A DNA stretch of 64,000 nt from contig OZ257249.1 in assembly GCA_965279565.1 (NCBI GenBank), positions 1,798,001 to 1,862,000 of the forward strand, given 5' to 3'. Both the position numbers and the translations under genes were made by a program. Of the stretch, positions 1 through 9,081 are shown one piece after another; the first letter of the stretch is position 1; each line of letters begins with the position of its first letter. This DNA comes from Tagaea sp965279565. GTDB taxonomy: Bacteria > Pseudomonadota > Alphaproteobacteria > CACIAM-22H2. The notes beneath the pieces were generated by a model, which saw nothing but the letters and a program-made list of their open reading frames with translations, searched no databases and was not told the DNA's origin.

Positions 1-1
1 C

Positions 2-1024
2 TTCGCCGGCGGCGGGATCGTCATGGGCTGGCTCACCGACCGGTTCGGCGCGATGGTGCCGGTCCTGCTCGGATCCGCGACGATGGCGGCGGGCTTCGCG
101 CTCGCCTCTTTCGCACCCGACATCTGGACCTTCTCGCTGATCCAGGGCGTTGCCATCGCGATGTTCGGCAGTTCGGCGACCTTTGCACCCCTGATGGCCG
201 ACGTGTCCCGCTGGTTCGACCGGCGGCGCGGCATCGCGACCGCCTTATGCGCGTCCGGAAACTATTTCGCCGGCGCCCTCTGGCCGCCCTTGATGCAGCC
301 CTTCCTCGACGAGTTCGGCTGGCGGCAGACCTATCTCGGCATCGCGGTCGTGTGTGCGGCGACGATGCTGCCGCTCGCCCTGCTGCTCCACCGCCGGCCG
401 GTGGCCCCGCTGGTCCCCAGCGTGCGCGACGGGCGGCTGTCGCTCGACGTGCCGCGCCCGCTGCTGACGTTCCTGCTGGCGACGGCGGCCCTGATGTGCT
501 GCGTGGCGATGGCGATGCCGCAGGTCCATCTCGTCGCGTACTGCACCGACCTGGGCTTCGGTGCTGCGCGCGGGGCCGAGATGCTGTCGGTCATGTTCGC
601 GGTCGGCATCCTCAGCCGCATGCTGTTCGGCTTCGTCGCCGACCGCATCGGCGGGCTCGCCAACCTGCTGCTCGGCTCGTTCCTGCAGATGGCGTCGCTC
701 GCACTCTATCTTTTCTTCGACGGGCTCGCGTCGCTCTACGTCGTGTCGGCGCTGTTCGGGCTCGTGCAGGGCGGCATCGTGCCGAGCTATGCGCTGGTCG
801 TGCGCGAGTATTTCCCGGCAGCCGAAGCGGGGACCCGCGTGGGCATCGTGCTGATGGCCTCGCTCGCGGGCATGGGGCTGGGCGGCTGGCTCGCCGGCGC
901 CATCTTCGATTTCTCGGGCAGCTACTCGGCCGCGTTCCTCAACGGCGTGATCTGGAACGCCGGCAACGTCGCCATCGTGCTGTGGCTGCTCGGACGGCGG
1001 CGCGCCGCACCGGCCGCCGCCTAG
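2..1024 (+). CDS. MFS transporter, 5'-truncated by window edge
   Basis: Partial major facilitator superfamily permease in the cytoplasmic membrane. The frame is open to the first base of the window, so the true start lies upstream. About ten hydrophobic segments remain, with an MFS loop motif near the start (GWLTDRFGA) and a second-half counterpart (GFVADRIGG). The style resembles monocarboxylate/oxalate-formate-like MFS carriers, but the substrate cannot be read from sequence. It converges on the formate dehydrogenase genes, and the two stop codons share the CTAG at 1021-1024. Transport of formate or another carboxylate is therefore only a contextual guess. Confidence 0.9.
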   Translation, partial: FAGGGIVMGWLTDRFGAMVPVLLGSATMAAGFALASFAPDIWTFSLIQGVAIAMFGSSATFAPLMADVSRWFDRRRGIATALCASGNYFAGALWPPLMQPFLDEFGWRQTYLGIAVVCAATMLPLALLLHRRPVAPLVPSVRDGRLSLDVPRPLLTFLLATAALMCCVAMAMPQVHLVAYCTDLGFGAARGAEMLSVMFAVGILSRMLFGFVADRIGGLANLLLGSFLQMASLALYLFFDGLASLYVVSALFGLVQGGIVPSYALVVREYFPAAEAGTRVGIVLMASLAGMGLGGWLAGAIFDFSGSYSAAFLNGVIWNAGNVAIVLWLLGRRRAAPAAA

Positions 1025-3777
1025 ACGCGCGCGACGCGCGCGGCGGTGTATTTGAATTCGGGAATCTTGCCGAACGGATCGAGCTCGGCGTTCGTCAACC
1101 GGTTCGCCGGCGCCTCGACGAAGCAGAACGGCATGTAGACCATGCCGTCCGGCACGTCCGGATCGGCACGCAGCATGGCTTCGAGATGGCCGTGGCGCGT
1201 CTCGATGCGGACCTCGCCGCCCTCGGCAAGGCCGCGCGCGGCGATTTCGCGCCGGTTCATCGACGCGACCGCCACCGGTTCGAGCGTGTCGAGCGTTGCC
1301 GCGCGCCGCGTCATCGCACCGGTGTGCCAGTGTTCGAGCAGGCGGCCGGTGCTCAGCACCAGCGGATAGGCGGCATCGGTTTCCTCGCCCGGCGGCAGGA
1401 AATCGACGGGGACGAGGCGCGCGCGGCGCGTCGTCGTCGGGAAGCCGTCGCCGAACAGGATGTCGTGGCCGGCATGGGTCGCGTCGTCGGCGGGGTAGGT
1501 GACCGCACCCTCGCGCTGCAGGCGTTCCCACGGCAGACCCGACAGCGAGGGCATCGCCGCACGCATCTCCTCGTACACGCTCCCCACATCGGGATAGCGC
1601 CAGTCGAGCCCGAGGCGGTGTGCGAGTTCGACGATCAGTTCCCAATCCTGGCGGGCCTCGCCGGGCAGATCCAGCACCGGCCGGCCGAGTTGCACCTGCC
1701 GGTTCGTGTTCGTGTAGGTACCGAGCTTCTCGGCATGGGCCGAGGCGGGCAGCACGACATCGGCATGCCACGCGGTCTCGGTCAGGAAGATGTCCTGCAC
1801 GACGAAGTGATCGAGCTTGGCGAAGGCCGCGCGCGCGTGGTTCTGGTCGGGATCCGACATCGCCGGATTCTCGCCCATCACGTACATCGCGCGGATCTCG
1901 CGCCGGTCGATCGCGTCGATGATCTCGACGACCGTCAGCCCGCGCTTGGGATCGAGCGTGCGGCCCCAGCGCTTTTCGAAATCCGCGCGGAAGCCCGCGT
2001 TCTCGACCGGGTGATAGTCGGGATACATCATCGGGATCAGGCCGGCATCCGATGCGCCCTGCACGTTGTTCTGGCCGCGCAGCGGATGCAGGCCGGTCCC
2101 GGGCCGGCCGATCTGGCCGGTGATCAGCGCAAGGGCGATCAGGCAGCGCGCATTGTCGGTGCCGTGGATGTGCTGGGAAATCCCCATGCCCCAGAAGATG
2201 ATCGAGCGCTTCGACGTGGCGTAGCGCCGCGCCACCGCGCGCAATGTGCCGGCGTCGATGCCGCAGACCGGCGCCATGCGCTCGGGCGAATAGTCCGCCA
2301 CGCGTGCGGCAAGCTCGTCGAACCCGTCCACGTGGGCGGCGACATAGGCCGGGTCGTAGAGTTTCTCGGTAACGATCGTGTGCAGCAGCGCGTTCAGCAG
2401 CGCCACGTCGGTGCCGGGCGTGAATTGCAGCGCATGCTCGGCCAGCCGCATCAGCGCCTGCCGGCGCGGATCGATGACGATCAGGTGCGCGCCGCGCTTG
2501 GCCGCCTGCTTCAGGTACGTCGCCGTCACCGGATGGTTCTGCTCGGGCCGCGCGCCGATCACGACGATGCAGTCGGCCTCCAGTGCCGCGGCGAACGGGG
2601 CCGTGACGGCAGCCGAGCCGATCCCTTCGAGCAGGGCCGCGACCGACGAGGCGTGGCACAGGCGCGTGCAGTGATCGACATTGTTCGTGCCGAAGCCCTG
2701 CCGCACGAGCTTCTGGAACAGATACGCCTCTTCGTTGGAGCCTTTGGCCGAACCGAACCCGGCTAGCGCACCGCCGCCGTGCGTGTCGCGCACGCGCTTG
2801 AGCCCTTCGGCCGCGCGCGACAGCGCCTCTTCCCACGTCGCGGGCCGGAAGACGGCCCACGGATCGGCCGGATCGATCTGCATGCCGCCCGATTTCGGCA
2901 CGCCGTCGCGCCGGACCAGCGGCTGCGTCAGGCGGTGCGGGTGGCGGACATAGTCGTAGCCGAAGCGGCCTTTGACGCAGAGCCGGTTCTCGTTCGCCGG
3001 GCCCTCGCGCCCGTTGACCTGCACGATGCGGTCGCCGGCCACGCCCACGCGCGTCTGGCAGCCCACGCCGCAGAACGGGCACAGCGTATCGACCGTGCGC
3101 TCGGGCACCGTCGCGCGATGTACTGCACCCGCATCCATCAGGCTCTTTTCGAGGAGCGCGCCGGTAGGGCAGGCCTGCACGCATTCCCCGCAGGCGACGC
3201 AGGTCGAAGCGCCCATCGGGTCGGCGAGATCGAAGACGGGGCCCGTCTCGTGGCCGCGATGGCCCATGCCGATCACGTCGTTGACCTGCACCTCGCGGCA
3301 GGCACGCGCGCACAGGCCGCAGGCGATGCAGGCTTCGAGATTGACGGCGATGGCCGGGTGCGACGCGTCGTGCCCGGTGTCGTGCCGTTCGCGCGCGGGC
3401 AGGCGGCCGGCCGCCACGCCCAGTCTCTCGGCCCACTGCCAGAACAGCGCGTCCGGATCGGGGCTGTCAGCGCGCGCGGGCATGTCGCTTGCCAACAGTT
3501 CGAACACCATCGCGCGTGCTTTCGTCGCGCGCGGTGTGTCGGTCGAGACCTTCATGCCTTCGGCGGGCTTGCGGATGCAGCTTGCGGCCAGCACGCGCTC
3601 GCCGTCGATCTCGCACACGCAGGCCCGGCAGTTGCCGTCCGGCCGATAGCCGGTCGAATCGTGGTGGCACAGATGCGGGATCTCCGTGCCTTCGCGCTTC
3701 GCGACCTGCCAGATCGTCTCGCCCGGTGCCGCGACGACCGGCTTGCCGTCGAGTGTGAAGCTGACCGGGCTGCTCAT
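1021..3777 (-). CDS. fdsA: NAD-dependent formate dehydrogenase, molybdopterin alpha subunit
   Basis: Catalytic subunit of a cytosolic NAD-dependent formate dehydrogenase (formate to CO2), 918 residues. The N-terminus carries a plant-type 2Fe-2S domain with Cys37, 50, 53 and 67. It is followed by two 4Fe-4S motifs (first Cys150, 153, 156, 160; the second in CVACGECVQACP), then the molybdopterin oxidoreductase 4Fe-4S segment CPFCGVGC. The molybdenum-ligand Cys lies in TRLCHAS. The MoCo-binding C-terminal domain is complete. The ATG at 3777 is chosen because MSSPVSFTLDG begins the ferredoxin fold and overlaps the upstream fdsGB stop as ATGA. No FdsC or FdsD homologue follows; the next gene is convergent. 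Confidence 0.95.
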   Translation of the reverse strand: MSSPVSFTLDGKPVVAAPGETIWQVAKREGTEIPHLCHHDSTGYRPDGNCRACVCEIDGERVLAASCIRKPAEGMKVSTDTPRATKARAMVFELLASDMPARADSPDPDALFWQWAERLGVAAGRLPARERHDTGHDASHPAIAVNLEACIACGLCARACREVQVNDVIGMGHRGHETGPVFDLADPMGASTCVACGECVQACPTGALLEKSLMDAGAVHRATVPERTVDTLCPFCGVGCQTRVGVAGDRIVQVNGREGPANENRLCVKGRFGYDYVRHPHRLTQPLVRRDGVPKSGGMQIDPADPWAVFRPATWEEALSRAAEGLKRVRDTHGGGALAGFGSAKGSNEEAYLFQKLVRQGFGTNNVDHCTRLCHASSVAALLEGIGSAAVTAPFAAALEADCIVVIGARPEQNHPVTATYLKQAAKRGAHLIVIDPRRQALMRLAEHALQFTPGTDVALLNALLHTIVTEKLYDPAYVAAHVDGFDELAARVADYSPERMAPVCGIDAGTLRAVARRYATSKRSIIFWGMGISQHIHGTDNARCLIALALITGQIGRPGTGLHPLRGQNNVQGASDAGLIPMMYPDYHPVENAGFRADFEKRWGRTLDPKRGLTVVEIIDAIDRREIRAMYVMGENPAMSDPDQNHARAAFAKLDHFVVQDIFLTETAWHADVVLPASAHAEKLGTYTNTNRQVQLGRPVLDLPGEARQDWELIVELAHRLGLDWRYPDVGSVYEEMRAAMPSLSGLPWERLQREGAVTYPADDATHAGHDILFGDGFPTTTRRARLVPVDFLPPGEETDAAYPLVLSTGRLLEHWHTGAMTRRAATLDTLEPVAVASMNRREIAARGLAEGGEVRIETRHGHLEAMLRADPDVPDGMVYMPFCFVEAPANRLTNAELDPFGKIPEFKYTAARVARV

Positions 3778-5450
3778 CGCGCAGCTCCGCCGGCGAAAAA
3801 GCGCAGCACGCTGCGCACCGGGTTGGGCGCCGCCTGGCCGAGACCGCAGATCGACGCGTCGCGCATCACCGATTCCAGATCGCCGAGCTTGTCGGCCGAC
3901 CAATCGCCGGCGGCGAGCAGGGTGGCCATCTTCTCGGTCCCTGCGCGGCATGGTGTGCACTGGCCACATGATTCGTCGCGGAAGAAGCGGATCAGGTTGC
4001 CGGCCACGCTGCGCGGATCGTCGGCTTGCGACAGCACGATCACCGCATGGCTGCCGACGAAGGCGCCGTGCGCGTCGAGCGTGCCGAAATCGAGCGGCTG
4101 GTCGGCAAGCCGTGCCGGCAGGATGCCGCCCGACGCCCCGCCGGGCAGGTAGCCGAGCAGCTCATGGCCCTTCGCCATGCCGCCGCAGAACTCGTCGATC
4201 AACTCCTGCGCCGTGATGCCGGCGGGGGCGACCTTCACGCCGGGCGATGCGACGCGGCCCGAGACCGAGAAGGACCGCCAGCCCTTGTGGCCGCGCCTGC
4301 CGGCGGCGGCGAATGTCGCCGGGCCTTTCTCGAGGATGTCGCGCAGCCAGTGCAGCGTCTCGACATTGTGGTTGAGCGTGGGCCGGCCGAACAGGCCGCG
4401 CTCGGCGATGAAAGGCGGGCGGTGGCGCGGCAGGCCGCGCTTGCCCTCGATCGATTCGATCATCGCGGATTCTTCGCCGCAGATATACGCGCCGGCCCCG
4501 CGGCGCAGCTCGATATGGCCCGGTGCGACCAGTCCGGCGCGTTCGAGATCGGCGATCGCGGCGGCGAGGATCGTTCGCGCTGCCGGATATTCGTCGCGCA
4601 GATAGATATAGATGCGCGTCGCCTCGACCGCCCATGCCGCGATCAGCATGCCTTCGAGCATGCGGTGCGGGTCGCTCTCCAGATAATGCCGGTCCTTGAA
4701 CGTGCCGGGTTCGCCCTCGTCGGCATTGACGGTCATCAGGCGCGGGGCGGGTTGGCTGCGCACACTCTTCCATTTGCGCCCCGCCGGGAAGCCTGCACCG
4801 CCGAGACCGCGCAGGCCCGACTCGTCCAGGGCCGCGATGGTGGCCTCGCGCGCATTCGCGTCGTCCTGCAGCTTTTCGAGCAGGCGATAGCCGCCGGCCG
4901 CGCGATAGGCATCGAAGGCGATGTGGGACGGGATCTCGGCCGTCGTGCGCCCGTCGGCGATCGCGGCGGCGAGGCGTGCCTGCGTGGCGTCGTCGATCGC
5001 ACGCTGGCCCAGCATCGCCGCCGGTGCCGACGCGCAGCGCCCGATGCACGGGGCCGCGACGACGCGCAGATGGGCGGGGTCGGCGCTTGCGCGCGCGGCG
5101 TCGAGCAGCGCTTCGGCCCCCTTCATCGCGCACGATAGCGAATTGCAGATGCGCAGCGTGCGCGCGGGCGGCGGGGCCGCACCTTCCTTCACGACGTCGA
5201 AATGGTGGTAGAAGCTCGCGACCTCGTACACTTCCGCTTCCGACAGGCGCATCTCGTGCGCGAGTGCTTGGAGATGGCGCGCCGCGAGATGGCCGTAGCG
5301 GTCCTGCACCCGATGGAGATTCTCGATGAGCCGGTCGCGCGCGCGCGAAGCGCTGCCGAGGAGGGCGTGCACCTCGTCCAGCGCCGCCTCGTCCAATGCG
5401 CGACCTTTCGGCCCGCCCTTGCGTCTGCCTGCGGTGTGCGCCGGCTTCAA
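3774..5450 (-). CDS. fdsB: Formate dehydrogenase fused FdsG-FdsB (NuoE/NuoF-like) subunit
   Basis: Diaphorase part of the formate dehydrogenase, passing electrons from FdsA to NAD+ through FMN. One 558-residue chain combines a thioredoxin-like 2Fe-2S FdsG/NuoE domain (about 20-170; CNSLSC and CIGRC ligands) with an FdsB/NuoF domain. The latter has the FMN/NADH region GLGGAGFPAGRKW, ADEGEPGTFKDR and GAGAYICGEE, and the 4Fe-4S ligands in ESCGQCTPCRAGT. The start is placed at a TTG preceded by GGGGGA about 7 nt upstream; the frame continues upstream but reads as low-quality, Arg-rich sequence overlapping a divergent gene. It is translationally coupled to fdsA. Confidence 0.92.
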   Translation of the reverse strand: MKPAHTAGRRKGGPKGRALDEAALDEVHALLGSASRARDRLIENLHRVQDRYGHLAARHLQALAHEMRLSEAEVYEVASFYHHFDVVKEGAAPPPARTLRICNSLSCAMKGAEALLDAARASADPAHLRVVAAPCIGRCASAPAAMLGQRAIDDATQARLAAAIADGRTTAEIPSHIAFDAYRAAGGYRLLEKLQDDANAREATIAALDESGLRGLGGAGFPAGRKWKSVRSQPAPRLMTVNADEGEPGTFKDRHYLESDPHRMLEGMLIAAWAVEATRIYIYLRDEYPAARTILAAAIADLERAGLVAPGHIELRRGAGAYICGEESAMIESIEGKRGLPRHRPPFIAERGLFGRPTLNHNVETLHWLRDILEKGPATFAAAGRRGHKGWRSFSVSGRVASPGVKVAPAGITAQELIDEFCGGMAKGHELLGYLPGGASGGILPARLADQPLDFGTLDAHGAFVGSHAVIVLSQADDPRSVAGNLIRFFRDESCGQCTPCRAGTEKMATLLAAGDWSADKLGDLESVMRDASICGLGQAAPNPVRSVLRFFAGGAAR

Positions 5451-5561
5451 AACGGTTTCCCCCGTGCTTCGAGCGAGTTTCGATCCGTTTGCCGGTCGTG
5501 GCAAGTGCAACGCCCCGCTGCGCGATTGTCCGGCATACGTCCCGCGTGCGATCATCGCCGC

Positions 5562-5939
5562 ATGCGTTGGCTTCATGTCGCTTTCCTGCTGTTCGCGGTC
5601 GGTTGCGCGCCGGTCTGCCCGCCGGGGCTGATTCCGGCCGCGTCGGTCGATCTCTATTTCGGGCGCGGCGGCGTGTCGGATGCCGACTGGCGCGATTTCG
5701 TCGACCGCTCGGTCGTGAACCGCTTTCCCGACGGCATGACCGTGTTCGACGCGGCAGGAAGCTGGCGCGATCCGCGCACCGGCCGCACGAGCTCGGAAGA
5801 CAGCAAGATGCTGCGCCTGATCGTGCCGGATGCGCGCGCGGCCGCACCCGCCACGCTGGGGGTCATCGACGATTACAAGCGCCGCTTCGCGCAGCAGTCG
5901 GTGCTGCGCGTCGAGCAGGCGGTGTGCCATGCGTTCTAG
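5562..5939 (+). CDS. DUF3574 lipoprotein
   Basis: Small 125-residue exported protein. A short hydrophobic signal segment ends in a lipobox-like VGC at about residues 13-15, suggesting an outer-membrane or periplasmic lipoprotein. The body matches the DUF3574 pattern (YFGRG..., SDADWRDFVD, RFPDGMTVFDA..G.W). The biochemical role of the family is not known. It is divergent from the formate dehydrogenase operon and overlaps the next gene by 11 bp, so the two are probably co-transcribed. Confidence 0.8.
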   Translation: MRWLHVAFLLFAVGCAPVCPPGLIPAASVDLYFGRGGVSDADWRDFVDRSVVNRFPDGMTVFDAAGSWRDPRTGRTSSEDSKMLRLIVPDARAAAPATLGVIDDYKRRFAQQSVLRVEQAVCHAF

Positions 5940-6321
5940 GCTTGCGGCACTGGCATTGCTTGTGGCCGCACCCGCGTTCGCGCAGAACGCGCGCTTCGAC
6001 TGGCTGGCGCGCATCGACGACGCGCTTCCGGCCATCGAAGCGTGCGCAAGCGCCCATCCGGCCCAGCCGGTCGGCGTGGCGGCGCTGCGCGCGGGCGGGC
6101 ATTTGCTGCTGCGCGACGCAAGCGCGCTCGTCTGGTCGTGCGTCGTGGCGGACGGGCGCGCGAAGCTGTCGGTCGAACCCGACCCGTCGGGCGAGCCCGA
6201 CCGTCGGCCGATCTTCTGGCTCGCGCGCTATGGCGAGCCGTGGGCCGAATGCTGGGACGCCGACCCGGTGCGCGGGCGCGACGGGCGGCTGGTCGGCTGG
6301 TACGTCGTGCAGAGCTGCTGA
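5929..6321 (+). CDS. Hypothetical periplasmic protein
   Basis: 130-residue protein with a clear Sec signal peptide (RSRLAALALLVAAPAFAQ, cleavage after AFA) and a small soluble domain rich in Trp and paired Cys. The Cys residues in IEACASA, WSCVV, AECWD and VQSC could form two disulfides in the periplasm. I recognise no family. The ATG lies inside the 3' end of the DUF3574 gene, so translation is probably coupled. It converges with the DUF457 gene, whose stop begins at the very next base. Confidence 0.72.
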   Translation: MRSRLAALALLVAAPAFAQNARFDWLARIDDALPAIEACASAHPAQPVGVAALRAGGHLLLRDASALVWSCVVADGRAKLSVEPDPSGEPDRRPIFWLARYGEPWAECWDADPVRGRDGRLVGWYVVQSC

Positions 6322-7440
6322 TCAGCCCGCGCGGTCGCGCGTGCAGGCTTCGGCCGCCGCCGTCGCACTGGCCGCCTGCGGGAACAGTTCGTTGGGCGTG
6401 CCGGTCGATGCGGCGATCACTTCGCCGATCAGCGGCACGAGATTGCCGCGCGGCAGGTCGATGCGCCGCGGCGGCGTCGCGATGCGCCCGTCGGCGGCGA
6501 TTTGCGCCTCGATCCCCCACCAGCCCTGCACCGTCGGGCCGGGTGCGCCATAGCGCCGGTCGGTGAGACGGACCGTCTTCGATCCGTCGGCGCCGGGGGC
6601 CACGCTCGCCCAGATCTCGCCGGCGGCGAACCAGCCGAACAGCCGGCCTTCCGGGGTCGCGCGCAGGACTTCGACCGCCGGGTCGGAAGACGGCTTTGCG
6701 AAGCAAGTCCAGGAAATGGCACCGGCCTGCAGGCTCGACGCGAAGCCGACGCGTGCACCTTCCGGTTCGTCGACGACGATGCGCCGCAGCCAGGGCTGGA
6801 AGATCGTCGTGTAGGCGCGCACGTCGGCGAGTTCGACGCCTTCGGCGGCAAGCTGGGTGCGCGCCATCGCCGCGACACGCTGGTTCTGCGCCACGCCGTA
6901 GAACTGGTAGGCGACGGAAAGGAACAGCGCGAGATACATGAAAATCCGCGCGTGCGTATCCCGCGGCCTTGCCAGCGCCCACGCCGCCGCGGCGACCAGC
7001 GGCAGCGTGTAGATCGGATCGATGATGCCGAGGCCGGGAAGCGCAAACCGCGCGTCGGAGAACGGGGCGAGAAGCTGCGTGCCGTAGATCGTGAACAGGT
7101 CGAGCAGCGGGTGCGTGACGAGCGCGAAGAAGAACAGCGCGATCCACGCACCCAGCGCGTCGTGGGCACCCGCCGGCTCGAACGGCCGCGCGCGGCTGTA
7201 GCCGCTCCACGCGATCCAGCCCAGCACCGGGGCGACGACGGGCGCGAAGAAGAGGGAATGGGTGACGCCGCGATGGTTGCGCCACTCGGCCCAGGCATCG
7301 GCCCCGGACAGGAACACCGTGTCGAGGTCGGGGATCGTCCCGGCGATGGCCCCGAACACGAGGGCGCGCCGCCCCAGCCTGGAGCCAGCGACCGCATAGC
7401 CGGCACACGCGCCGAAGGTTAGCTGAGTGAAGGAATCCAA
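6322..7440 (-). CDS. DUF457 (YdjM-type) inner-membrane metal-dependent hydrolase family
   Basis: 372-residue integral membrane protein of the DUF457/COG1988 family. The N-terminus begins MDSFTQ and shows the diagnostic GTIPDLD and HRGVTHS metal-ligand motifs, with a further HPLLD. It has four to six membrane spans in the first 200 residues and a C-terminal soluble region of about 180 residues. The start is the TTG at 7440, because it gives exactly the conserved MDSxTQ family N-terminus. Family members are called membrane-bound metal-dependent hydrolases, but the substrate is unknown. Confidence 0.85.
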   Translation of the reverse strand: MDSFTQLTFGACAGYAVAGSRLGRRALVFGAIAGTIPDLDTVFLSGADAWAEWRNHRGVTHSLFFAPVVAPVLGWIAWSGYSRARPFEPAGAHDALGAWIALFFFALVTHPLLDLFTIYGTQLLAPFSDARFALPGLGIIDPIYTLPLVAAAAWALARPRDTHARIFMYLALFLSVAYQFYGVAQNQRVAAMARTQLAAEGVELADVRAYTTIFQPWLRRIVVDEPEGARVGFASSLQAGAISWTCFAKPSSDPAVEVLRATPEGRLFGWFAAGEIWASVAPGADGSKTVRLTDRRYGAPGPTVQGWWGIEAQIAADGRIATPPRRIDLPRGNLVPLIGEVIAASTGTPNELFPQAASATAAAEACTRDRAG

Positions 7441-7635
7441 CTGCGTGCGACCGGCCCGGTGGGAAGAACGGGACAGACAATAGGGCAGCGTCGTGCTGGG
7501 TCAATGGCCGAGCGGCAACCCCGTCCGCCTGCCTCCGGTTGCCAAGGGCGGGCCGACTTGTCACAGTCTGGCCTGTGGGTTGCATCGTCCGGATCGACGC
7601 TTCGGCGGGCCGGGAACGTGCAGGGGAGGTCGGTT

Positions 7636-9078
7636 TTGGGCGATACGGGGACGAAAGCGCCGGCGGCTTTCGACGAGATGACGGCGGCGGACGGCAGCGT
7701 CCGCCCCGCCTATGCCGAGCTTTCGACGTGGCTCAAGCGCATGCCGGCCGACCAGATCGGCCGCAAGCGCAACGAGGCCGACCTGCTTTTCCGCCGCCTC
7801 GGCATCACCTTCGCGGTCTATGGCGAAGGCGGCGATCCCGAGCGGCTGATCCCGTTCGACGTGATCCCGCGCATCATCACGAATTCCGAATGGACGGACC
7901 TGTCCGAAGGGCTCGTGCAGCGGGTCAAGGCGCTCAACGCCTTCCTCTACGACGTCTATCACGACATGGAATTCGTGCGCGCCGGCAAGATCCCCAGGGA
8001 ACTGGTCGTCGGCAACGCCCAGTACCGGCCCGAGATGGTCGGCGTCGACGTGCCGGGCCGCATCTACACGCACATCGCCGGCATCGACGTGGTGCGCGTC
8101 TCGGAAAGCCAGTTCTACGTGCTGGAAGACAACGTGCGCACGCCCTCGGGCGTCTCGTACATGCTCGAGAACCGCGAGGCGATGATGCGGATATTCCCCG
8201 AGCTGTTCGCGTACAACCGCGTCCAACCGGTGGGCCACTATCCCGACGAACTGCTCAAATCGTTGCGCTCGCTGCCGCCGGAATACTGCTCGGACAAGGA
8301 CGAGCCGACGGTCGTCGTGATGACGCCGGGTGCGTACAACTCGGCCTATTTCGAGCATGTGTTCCTTGCCGAGCAGATGGGCGTCGAGCTCGTCGAAGGC
8401 CAGGACATGTTCGTCGAGAACGACGTGGTCTACATGCGCACGGTCGCGGGCCCCAAGCGGGTCGACACGATCTACCGCCGCCTCGACGACGCGTTCATCG
8501 ATCCGGCCGCCTTCAATCCCGACAGCGTGCTCGGCGTGCGCGGCCTGTTCGAGGCCTATCGCAAGGGCAACGTGAACCTCGCCAACGCGGTGGGCACGGG
8601 CATCGCCGACGACAAGTCGGTCTACACCTACGTGCCCGACATGGTGCGCTTCTATCTGGGCGAGGAACCCAAGCTCGCCAACGTGCCGACCTATTCGCTG
8701 CGCAAGCCCGACGACCTCAAATACACGCTCGAGCATCTGGCCGAGCTCGTCGTCAAGGAAGTGCACGGCTCGGGCGGCTACGGCATGCTCGTCGGGCCGA
8801 AATCGACGAAGGACGAGATCGAGGCGTTCCGCAAGCGCATCCTCGCGACACCCGACAACTACATCGCCCAGCCCACGCTGGCGCTGTCGACCTGCCCGAC
8901 CTATGTGGACGAGGGCGTGGCACCGCGCCACGTGGATCTCAGGCCCTATCTGCTGGTCGGCAAGGACGTGAAGCTGGTGCCCGGCGGCCTGACGCGCGTG
9001 GCGCTGCGACAGGGATCGCTGGTGGTGAATTCCTCGCAGGGCGGAGGCACCAAGGACACCTGGGTGCTGGAGGACTGA
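7636..9078 (+). CDS. Circularly permuted ATP-grasp protein (COG2308, Anbu-cluster)
   Basis: 480-residue circularly permuted ATP-grasp type 1 protein (DUF404/DUF407). Members are expected to form an amide bond using ATP, probably on a peptide substrate that has not been identified. Visible motifs are QFYVLEDNVRTPSG, the nucleotide-binding segment KEVHGSGGYGMLVGP, and a C-terminal RPYLLVGKDVKLVPGGLTRVA. The start is the TTG at 7636: a strong AGGGGAGG ribosome-binding site at 7622-7629 sits 6 nt upstream, while the downstream ATG at 7681 has none. It is first of three tightly spaced genes with alpha-E and Anbu. Confidence 0.9.
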   Translation: MGDTGTKAPAAFDEMTAADGSVRPAYAELSTWLKRMPADQIGRKRNEADLLFRRLGITFAVYGEGGDPERLIPFDVIPRIITNSEWTDLSEGLVQRVKALNAFLYDVYHDMEFVRAGKIPRELVVGNAQYRPEMVGVDVPGRIYTHIAGIDVVRVSESQFYVLEDNVRTPSGVSYMLENREAMMRIFPELFAYNRVQPVGHYPDELLKSLRSLPPEYCSDKDEPTVVVMTPGAYNSAYFEHVFLAEQMGVELVEGQDMFVENDVVYMRTVAGPKRVDTIYRRLDDAFIDPAAFNPDSVLGVRGLFEAYRKGNVNLANAVGTGIADDKSVYTYVPDMVRFYLGEEPKLANVPTYSLRKPDDLKYTLEHLAELVVKEVHGSGGYGMLVGPKSTKDEIEAFRKRILATPDNYIAQPTLALSTCPTYVDEGVAPRHVDLRPYLLVGKDVKLVPGGLTRVALRQGSLVVNSSQGGGTKDTWVLED

Positions 9079-9081
9079 GCC

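Noticed and set aside
245..3436. Very long leftward open frame of over 1000 codons across fdsA and the MFS gene
   Set aside because: Arg/Ala/Pro-rich composition typical of out-of-frame reading in high-GC DNA; the same DNA encodes fdsA with clear Fe-S and MoCo motifs in another frame.
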